From Chloroflexota bacterium (GTDB lineage Bacteria > Desulfobacterota > Desulfuromonadia > Desulfuromonadales > Geopsychrobacteraceae): a stretch of 12,578 nucleotides of DNA. Positions 8,101-12,578 of the stretch are shown in pieces. Location: assembly GCA_015222355.1 (NCBI GenBank), contig JADFVC010000171.1, positions 1 through 12,578 on the forward strand, read 5' to 3'. The translations under genes and the position numbers were made by a program. Below the pieces are notes generated by a model. It saw only the letters and a program-made list of their open reading frames with translations, ran no database searches and was not told where the DNA came from. The stretch's first letter is position 1, and the number at the start of each line of letters is the position of its first letter.

Positions 8101-8351
8101 GTTGCCTTCAGCTGCTTGATACCGTCAACCGCGGACAGGCTCTCCTCGATTTTGAGAATGATCCCTTCTTCAACCTCTTCGGGACCCGCACCGGGGTAGG
8201 CAACCGATACCGAAACGCGATCGAGAGAAACTTCCGGGAAGATTTCCTGTTTGATGCTTGGGGCCATGATGAATCCGCCGAGCAGCAGCACCATCATCAG
8301 CAGGTTGGCGGCCACGTGATTACGGGCCATCCATTTGATCGCTCCGTTCAT
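5196..8351 (-). CDS. RND efflux transporter, inner-membrane permease (AcrB-like)
   Basis: Proton-driven trimeric inner-membrane pump subunit of a tripartite efflux system. At 1051 residues it matches the AcrB family length. TM1 is at about 12-30, followed by a periplasmic porter domain. A TM2-TM6 block (about 333-482) carries the TM4 proton-relay pair D397/D398 in GILVDDAIVIGEN. A second periplasmic loop (about 550-875) contains a Gly-rich stretch at 617-627, and a TM8-TM12 block occupies about 880-1035. The TM10 lysine of AcrB (K940) is replaced by N945 in GVVINDS. The start overlaps the stop of the membrane-fusion gene (ATGA), with AGGAG upstream, so translation is coupled. Third structural gene of the operon. 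The substrate (drug, solvent, lipid or metal) cannot be read from the sequence, though the relay and overall layout resemble the HAE-type rather than the metal pumps. Confidence 0.96.
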   Translation of the reverse strand: MNGAIKWMARNHVAANLLMMVLLLGGFIMAPSIKQEIFPEVSLDRVSVSVAYPGAGPEEVEEGIILKIEESLSAVDGIKQLKATANEGSGSVIAEVYSDVDVDDVLQDIKSEIDRISTFPEDAEKPIISKLSNRREVISVVIYGETSEQVLREQAEQIRDELLELPDITQVDLSGVRPFEITIEVPEENLRSYNLTLDQVAARIRAASLDLPGGTIKTSGGEILLRTKERRYWGPEYADITIIGKADGSQVRLGEIANVIDGFADSETYGRFDGKPAAMVKVFRIGEQKPTEISARVIAYVDQKGQESPESLQLAIWNDTTEIFNSRMSLLQKNAMIGLTLVVIILGLFLEIRLAAWVMLGIPISFFGTLFIMPWLGVSINMISLFAFILALGILVDDAIVIGENIFEHRQRGKPYAQAAIDGTLEVAIPVTFSILTTIAAFLPLIFVSGMMGKFIQVIPVIVITLLLMSLIESLLVLPAHLSFGKARSQNGGLLGRIDRVRQRFGDSLERFINGPYLQFLKLNLNFRYASLAIGLTALLLTIGIVKGGLIKFTFMPEVDGDRITVAIQMNRGVPIEETGRVADLILQKGLETVAEYDAERPAGDSILRNVYTVVGGNIAGGGPGGGSSTIATHMSNIAMFLTKSELRDIPATEISTVWRKKVGEIPGIDSLTFRSNLVRMGADIDVLLAHQDFAALEQSSERIRTALAAYRGVSDIEDTYARGKREIKLKLKPAARTLGITESDLGRQIRAAFYGAEALRLQRGRNELKVMVRYPDADRRELWNFEIMRIRTPTGQEIPLTQAAEIIEGYGFSEINRTDRKRVINVSATVDGQQANAQEIITDLKRNLLPQLVADYPGLTWDMEGEEKERSESLGSMLNGFKLAMVAIFTLLAIPFRSYSQPLLIMAAIPFGMIGAVLGHIIMGFNLSLLSLFGLVALSGVVINDSLLLIDTANRNRRAGIPLYEAIVSAATRRFRPIVLTSLTTFFGLVPMILETSVQAQFLVPMAISLGFGILFGTGIILLLIPALYLILEDVRRLFGLKEEHAKYDT

Positions 8352-9538
8352 AAGCGGCGCTCCTGCAGGACTGGCCGCAACAGCATCCCCTCAGCCGCAG
8401 GAGAAAGGGTTGTCATGATCAATCTTTCTCCTGATGAAACCCCCTTGCTGATCAACAGTTGCCGCTGCTCGCGGCGCAGGATGTCAACCGGCCGCAGGCG
8501 CAAACGGTTATTGTCATCCGCGATCCAGACCTGCTGGTTGTTGCGCAAGGCATCGCGGGGAATGCTGATGATGCTGTCCAGCCGATTCCCCAGCAGTTCA
8601 ATATCGACAAACAGTCCGGTTGCCAGGTCGGGCAATCCACTTGAGCCGGCAAGTTGATAGGGATCATCGACGACGACGACGACCGTGGCCATGCGACTGC
8701 TGGGATCTATTTCGCCGAGGCTGCGGACAATCCGTCCCTGCCACCGTGTCTGCCGGTTGCCGGGCAGATCAATATACGCAGTCGAGCCGCTCTGGGCGCT
8801 ACCGGCCGTCGGGATTGTCAGCCATTTCAGTTCTTGTGTCGGAAGCGGGATGTGAATTTCGGCCCGGTCGGTCCCGGCAAAACTGCCGATGCTGGTGCCG
8901 GCTCGCAGGTACTGGCCGAGATCAACCTGTTCCTGGCGGATTCGCCCGTTGAATGGTGCTTTTAATTCGGTCCTCTGCAGGTTCAACGATGCCAGTTGCA
9001 GATTCGCTTGGGCCGCCGCCAGGTTGGCTTGTTCCTGTTGCAGCTGAATTTCACGGGTGACTAGTGGACCCGGTTCGCCGTTGTCGGGAAGAGCGACCCG
9101 CTGCCACTCCTGCAGGGCGACGCGAGCCCTTTCCTGCTCGGTTTTCAGGGCCACCCGGGCGCGGGCGATATCGGCGCGGGCCTTTTCGACAGTAAGTAGG
9201 TAATCGCTCTGTTCAATTTTAAGTAGAGTTTCATCCTTTTTGAACAGTCCGCCGCCGACCAGTCGGGGAGATATCCAGTTGACCTTGCCGCTGACCTCGG
9301 GAACCAGGGCAATCTCCTGCTCGGTCTGAACTGTCCCGGTGGCATGAACGGTCACCTGGTGTGGAGCCGCCTGCAATTCGATCACATCGACCAGGATTCC
9401 AAGCTGTTGCGAGGTTTGTCTCTGGGGGGGCTTTTTCAGTTTTCCCATGCCGACAAAGGCACCGATACCGAGGAGCAGAATCAGGATCGGCAGGATGATT
9501 TTTAGTGCCATGCGCGATTTTTTCTGTTCAGTATTCAT
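8348..9538 (-). CDS. RND efflux membrane-fusion (periplasmic adaptor) protein
   Basis: Adaptor (396 residues) that bridges the RND pump and the outer-membrane channel in the periplasm. A single N-terminal membrane anchor lies at about 11-31, with no lipobox cysteine. The split lipoyl (biotinyl-like) half-motifs are at about 80-108 (EVSGKVNWIS) and 190-215 (LKAPFNGRI). An Ala/Gln/Glu-rich alpha-helical hairpin at about 113-190 lies between them. Beta-barrel and membrane-proximal domains follow, with the usual SIISIPRDAL segment near 322-331. The length is normal for HlyD/AcrA-type adaptors. It starts 9 bp after the outer-membrane factor stop. The ribosome site is weak (AGG within the upstream stop region), which suggests translational coupling. 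Its own stop overlaps the pump start. Confidence 0.95.
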   Translation of the reverse strand: MNTEQKKSRMALKIILPILILLLGIGAFVGMGKLKKPPQRQTSQQLGILVDVIELQAAPHQVTVHATGTVQTEQEIALVPEVSGKVNWISPRLVGGGLFKKDETLLKIEQSDYLLTVEKARADIARARVALKTEQERARVALQEWQRVALPDNGEPGPLVTREIQLQQEQANLAAAQANLQLASLNLQRTELKAPFNGRIRQEQVDLGQYLRAGTSIGSFAGTDRAEIHIPLPTQELKWLTIPTAGSAQSGSTAYIDLPGNRQTRWQGRIVRSLGEIDPSSRMATVVVVVDDPYQLAGSSGLPDLATGLFVDIELLGNRLDSIISIPRDALRNNQQVWIADDNNRLRLRPVDILRREQRQLLISKGVSSGERLIMTTLSPAAEGMLLRPVLQERRL

Positions 9539-9547
9539 CTGTTTTGC

Positions 9548-10942
9548 CTATTTTTTATGGAGTTTTTCTTGTTGCTTATCCAGCTCTTCCGCCATCCAGC
9601 TGCCGCCGAGGGCGCGGGCCAGGGTGATTCTGCTGCTCAACCACTGCCGCTGAGCACTGAGGTTCCGACTGACAATCTCCAAGTGACTGATTTCACTGCT
9701 GAGCAGGACGCTGCTGCCGGTCAGGCCGGATCGGTAGTTGTCCTGTGCCAAGGCCAGATCCTGTTTGCTCACCTGTTGTTGTTGCTTCAGCCAAGCAACC
9801 CGGACAGCGCTGTTCTGGTCGGCGGACAGAGCATTTTCAACCTCTTGAACCGCTTTCAGGATGGTCTGTTGGTAAGCCGCCAGTTGCTCTTCCCGAATGG
9901 CTTGCTGGCGATCACTTTCTGCCTTGCGGCGGCCGCCATCGAAAAGCGGTTGTGTCAGCCCGAGAGCCAGGCTCCAAAAGCTGCCTTCAATGTCGCCACC
10001 GGCCAGTTGCGTGACGGATCGGCCGAGTGTGGCTGTCAGATTGACGGCTGGCAGCCGATCCGCCAGGGCTGCTGCCAGCTCCTGGTCTGCTGCCTGTAAC
10101 TGCAGCAGTGCGGCGGCAATATCCGGTCGACGGGTCAGCAGGCTGGCCGGTAAGCCACTGTCGAGCAAACTGGAAAGCTGTGGGAGTTGCTTACCCCGGG
10201 TCATCTCTGTCTGCGGGACTTGTCCAAGCAGCAGGGCAATGCTGTTCTCGGCCTGGATCAGGCCGGTACGATACGGCGGGATCCGGGACTCATTCTGCGC
10301 CAGATTTTTCCGGATCTGGTAGAGCTCACCGGCTGTTGTCAGCCCTGCTCGGTAACGTTCAGTTGTGATTTCAAGCAGTTGCCGGTTGCGTTCAATCTGG
10401 CGCTGAAGCAGGTGGAGTTGGGCACGTTGCTCAGCGGCGAGAAAGTACTGTTCTGTCAGTTGTGCGGACAAACTGAGCAGGAGCGTTTGTGCCTCCTGTT
10501 GACCGGCCTTCCGGCGCAATTCTGCGGCTGTGGTTTTGTTGTGCAGGCGGTTCCAGAGATCGATCTCATATCCGGCCGCCAGGGAAATTTGCGAACTGTT
10601 GCTGATACTGCTGCCGGTTATTCCGGGAGTGCTGTTGCGGCTGGCTGAGCCGTTCAACGTTAACGCCGGCCAGAGTCCGGCACCGCCGGCCCGTTGCAAA
10701 GCTGCAAGTTGCTCAAGTCGGTAGAGGGCCTGGCGCAGATCGAGGTTGCCGTGCAGCAGTTGTTGTTGTAAGCGGTTCAATTCCGCTTCGGCAAAGATTT
10801 CCCACCAACGATCAGGCAGTTTCTCAACTCCCTGCTGCTGGCCACTCAGGTAACTTTTCGGTAATTGCGGGGAGCTGGTTTCCGGGACTGTAAACGGGCT
10901 GCAGGCCGCAAGCAGCAGCAATAGCGGGAGCAGGTATCTCAT
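9548..10942 (-). CDS. Outer-membrane efflux channel lipoprotein (TolC/OprM, NodT-type)
   Basis: Outer-membrane channel subunit (464 residues) that completes the tripartite pump. A short signal peptide ends in lipobox LAAC with C14, as in OprM/NodT-type channels. Two homologous alpha-helical/beta halves are visible. The conserved WWEIF near the mature N terminus, the coiled-coil segments rich in Leu/Gln/Ala, TRRPDI at about 270 at the start of the second half, and the LFDGGRRKAE motif near 335 are typical of the family. The start at 10942 overlaps the TetR stop as ATGA, with GGAGG 8 nt upstream inside the regulator gene. Having the channel before the adaptor and pump is a common, but not the commonest, gene order. 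Confidence 0.95.
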   Translation of the reverse strand: MRYLLPLLLLLAACSPFTVPETSSPQLPKSYLSGQQQGVEKLPDRWWEIFAEAELNRLQQQLLHGNLDLRQALYRLEQLAALQRAGGAGLWPALTLNGSASRNSTPGITGSSISNSSQISLAAGYEIDLWNRLHNKTTAAELRRKAGQQEAQTLLLSLSAQLTEQYFLAAEQRAQLHLLQRQIERNRQLLEITTERYRAGLTTAGELYQIRKNLAQNESRIPPYRTGLIQAENSIALLLGQVPQTEMTRGKQLPQLSSLLDSGLPASLLTRRPDIAAALLQLQAADQELAAALADRLPAVNLTATLGRSVTQLAGGDIEGSFWSLALGLTQPLFDGGRRKAESDRQQAIREEQLAAYQQTILKAVQEVENALSADQNSAVRVAWLKQQQQVSKQDLALAQDNYRSGLTGSSVLLSSEISHLEIVSRNLSAQRQWLSSRITLARALGGSWMAEELDKQQEKLHKK

Positions 10943-11574
10943 TGCGGGGCCTCCAGCCCAGTGCTGACGAACTGCAGTAATTGCTCAGCCAGTTCATCGT
11001 CATCAAGAGGTTGCGGGGCGGCTGAAATATTTATTGGCGGCTTGTTACTGGTGCACATGACATGGCTCATGGCACCCAAAGTGAATTGTACCCTGGCCAT
11101 TAAAACCGCCGTGGGAAGTTGCGGCAGAGCCCGTTGCAGGCTTTCAAAAAAGAGTCGGAAATTCGGCAGAACCAGGCCGATAAAACAATTGCGGACGGTT
11201 TCATCCGGTTCACTCATGGAACGACCAACCAGGGCGATAAAATCCTGGGCCCCGGGACCGGCACTGCGAAAAGCCAGGGTTGGTTCGATAAACGCTCGGA
11301 GCAGGGACTTGGCAGAGGGCGCAGTTCCAGTCGCTGCTGCTTCGGCGAGAACGGCATCGATTTGTTCCTTGCGGAGCTGATTCAGCGGGAGCAGACGGCG
11401 TTCAATAACGGCCCGTAACAGGGCTTCCTTGGAACCAAAATGATAATTCACCGCAGCCAGATTGGCTTTCGCCAGGCTGGTAATTGTCCTGAGTGAGGTG
11501 TTGTGAAAACCGTCACGGGCAAAGAGATGCTCTCCGGCATCCAAAATTCGGGTTTTTGTATCAAGCTGTGACAT
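10939..11574 (-). CDS. TetR-family transcriptional regulator of the efflux operon
   Basis: A 211-residue repressor-type regulator. The N-terminal TetR helix-turn-helix spans about 6-55, with the recognition region around NLAAVNYHFGSKEALLRAV. The C-terminal ligand domain contains FIEPTLAF and a GRSMSEPDE segment. This resembles the C-terminal domain of PsrA-like TetR proteins, some of which sense fatty acids or acyl-CoA; that comparison is from memory. It is the first gene of the operon, and its stop overlaps the channel gene start. It should therefore control its own synthesis along with the pump by binding the palindrome over its promoter. The ATG at 11574 has AGGAAG 6 nt upstream. Confidence 0.94.
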   Translation of the reverse strand: MSQLDTKTRILDAGEHLFARDGFHNTSLRTITSLAKANLAAVNYHFGSKEALLRAVIERRLLPLNQLRKEQIDAVLAEAAATGTAPSAKSLLRAFIEPTLAFRSAGPGAQDFIALVGRSMSEPDETVRNCFIGLVLPNFRLFFESLQRALPQLPTAVLMARVQFTLGAMSHVMCTSNKPPINISAAPQPLDDDELAEQLLQFVSTGLEAPQ

Positions 11575-11606
11575 GGCAGGCTTCCTGTTTATGAGCTATA
11601 CGATCG

Positions 11607-11635
11607 ATTAAAACACCCGTTTGAAACGCTGTCAA
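11607..11635 (-). promoter_or_regulatory. Sigma-70 promoter of the TetR-efflux operon
   Basis: TTGACA (11635-11630, perfect) and TTTAAT (11612-11607, 5 of 6) are separated by the optimal 17 nt on the minus strand. The predicted start of transcription is near 11600, giving a leader of about 26 nt before the TetR ATG. Confidence 0.85.
11608..11628 (-). promoter_or_regulatory. Probable TetR operator overlapping the promoter
   Basis: Within the promoter spacer is CGTTTcAAACG (11628-11618), a 5-bp inverted repeat around one base. Overlapping it is an 18-bp imperfect palindrome (11625-11608) with arms TT-AAAC and GTTT-AA around a 4-nt centre. Its position between -35 and -10 fits autorepression. 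That the adjacent TetR protein binds it is inference. Confidence 0.6.
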
Positions 11636-11767
11636 TCTGCTTTGGTAATTTTTTCATCAGGAGCCTTAACTACTGGTTAGAGACTGCACAAGAGCAGAAA
11701 GTATTGCCTAAAAAAAGAGCACAGTGGCTTGGAGATGTTAACTCTGTGTTTTCAGTAGGTTAGAATT

Positions 11768-11784
11768 TTGGCACACGAGCTGCT
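11768..11784 (+). promoter_or_regulatory. Sigma-54-type promoter before the amt remnant
   Basis: The plus strand reads TTGGCAC, 5 nt, then CTGCT, so GG and GC are separated by exactly 10 nt, as the sigma-54 -24/-12 consensus requires. Only the first T of TTGCW differs. Nitrogen-regulated glnK/amt genes are often sigma-54 dependent, which fits the location. I could not identify an activator-binding site upstream. Confidence 0.6.
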
Positions 11785-11790
11785 CTAAGA

Positions 11791-12161
11791 GGATGTATCG
11801 CCGGGATTCTCTTCTACGTGGTCGGTTACAATCTGATGTACGCAGGGGTTGACGGCGGCTTCATGGGCTCTTTCGGTCTCTGGTCCTTCCTCGCCTTTTG
11901 CGTCTTTTTGACCGGGATCATCTACCCGATCCAGTGCTCTTGGGACTGGGCGCCCGCAAAGGCAAGTACGGTAAGGACGGTCGCGTCAATCCCCTGCCCG
12001 GGTCCAACATCCCTATGGCCACTCTGGGCACCTTCGTCCTCTGGATGGGCTGGTACGGCTTTAACGGCGGTTCAGTCCTGGCCTTGGGCGATGCCGCATC
12101 CGCCATCGAAATGTCGAACGTTATGGTTAACACCAACATGGCCGCCTGTGGCGGGGTGATA
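11791..12161 (+). pseudogene. amt: Decayed ammonium transporter (Amt) remnant
   Basis: Three pieces of an Amt/MEP/Rh-type ammonium channel remain, in order. The first has LFYVVGYNLMYAG to about 11880. The second has WSFLAFCVFLTGIIYPIQ (11881-11934), in the same frame. The third is in a different frame from about 11934: GARKGKYGKDGRVNP, LWMGWYGFNGGS and VNTNMAACGG, ending near 12155. Compared with the family as I know it, the N-terminal portion is absent. About 35-40 residues are missing at the first junction and about 30 at the second, which also shifts frame. Everything after the third piece (more than 100 residues) is also gone. It cannot encode a working channel. It reads from a sigma-54-type promoter motif to a terminator. 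Confidence 0.88.
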
Positions 12162-12188
12162 CCCGCCCGATTTCAGGGAAACATTAAA

Positions 12189-12218
12189 GCCGCTGCAATG
12201 AAACGTAGCGGCTTTTTT
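12189..12218 (+). terminator. Rho-independent terminator after the amt remnant
   Basis: GCCGCT (12189-12194) and AGCGGC (12207-12212) form a 6-bp stem around a 12-nt loop, followed by six T residues and an AT-rich run. It is oriented for plus-strand transcription and is probably the original amt terminator. Confidence 0.8.
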
Positions 12219-12263
12219 ATTAATTATCATTATTGCGGGTTTTATTTACAGAAAGCCGAATAT

Positions 12264-12578
12264 ATGGATGCGCATCCCATCAACCGCTGCAATCTGCCAC
12301 CCTGGGCGATTGCCTCGCGGGCCTACAACCGGAATCCCCAACCGATCGAGATCCAAGGGGTGCGCTGTGCCGGGAAAACCCTTTTCAGCAAACTGGATCC
12401 GCGCCCGTTCGATCGGTACGATCTTTACGAAGTGGTACCGATGTTCGAGGCGGTCATAGATGCCTTGGGCAGCAATGATGGCGAAGTTCTGCAGAAGATG
12501 GAAGAGGTCCTCAACAATGAAGTCCCAGCCTTTGTCAGCAGCCAAGTTGGATTATTTGAGAACCCCTTGCTCTCGCCA
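12264..12578 (+). CDS. Unrecognised protein, 5' part only (runs off the window)
   Basis: An open frame from the ATG at 12264 continues without a stop to the end of the window (105 codons seen). The product begins MDAHPINRCN and includes RPFDRYDLYEVVPMF and an acidic helical segment, EVLQKMEEVLNNEVP. Composition and third-base GC are like real genes here. I do not recognise the family and see no signal peptide or membrane segment. No convincing ribosome site precedes the ATG, so the start is uncertain. The same frame stays open upstream through the terminator into the amt remnant. A minus-strand frame over the same bases (12545-12246, TTG start) is the main alternative. I prefer the plus strand because it is open-ended and follows a terminator in the same direction. 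Confidence 0.55.
   Translation, partial: MDAHPINRCNLPPWAIASRAYNRNPQPIEIQGVRCAGKTLFSKLDPRPFDRYDLYEVVPMFEAVIDALGSNDGEVLQKMEEVLNNEVPAFVSSQVGLFENPLLSP

Noticed and set aside
12246..12545. Minus-strand frame of 99 codons opposite the partial gene at the right end
   Set aside because: Needs a TTG start, is closed by an in-frame stop shortly upstream (12554-12552), and shares codon boundaries with the plus-strand frame, so it looks like its mirror. It remains the alternative if the plus-strand gene proves false.

Overview
This is a chromosomal window of moderate GC content from a Gram-negative bacterium. It encodes two outer-membrane-type lipoproteins, a complete tripartite RND efflux system and a type II secretion/type IV pilus assembly ATPase. 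The MshEN-type ATPase, the PilZ protein and the style of the ammonium-transporter remnant (GARKGKYGKDGRVNP, VNTNMAACGG) are what I would expect in a Geobacter/Desulfuromonas-type bacterium (Desulfuromonadota). That assignment is inference from family resemblance; no rRNA or other marker is present.

Layout: all intact, complete genes (52-11574) are on the minus strand. Read in the direction of transcription, the first is a TetR-family regulator (11574-10939) with a good sigma-70 promoter and an overlapping palindrome. It is followed without a break by an outer-membrane factor lipoprotein (10942-9548), a membrane-fusion protein (9538-8348) and an RND pump (8351-5196). Two junctions are ATGA overlaps and the third is a 9-bp gap, so this looks like one self-regulated efflux operon. 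Next come a small lipoprotein of unknown function (5028-4459), a beta-hydroxyacid dehydrogenase-type oxidoreductase (4258-3392), and a roughly 480-bp AT-rich non-coding stretch with a striking GC-rich hairpin cluster. Last are a PilZ c-di-GMP receptor (2911-2534) with a clear intrinsic terminator, and a 759-residue GspE/PilB-type ATPase (2331-52). The PilZ protein and the ATPase are separate transcription units but share a c-di-GMP theme, because the ATPase carries MshEN repeats. I count four repeats rather than the usual two.

The right end (11760-12578, plus strand) differs in character. It holds a sigma-54-type promoter motif (GG-N10-GC), a heavily deleted ammonium-transporter (amt) remnant, and an intact-looking plus-strand terminator. 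After these comes the 5' part of an unrecognised gene that leaves the window. The promoter, remnant and terminator together form a possible transcription unit with no intact protein.

The observations most worth following are this sigma-54/amt-remnant/terminator unit, the fourfold MshEN-like repeat, the altered active-site positions of the oxidoreductase, and the duplicated hairpin arm downstream of it. I found no CRISPR array, tRNA, rRNA, insertion sequence or phage gene.
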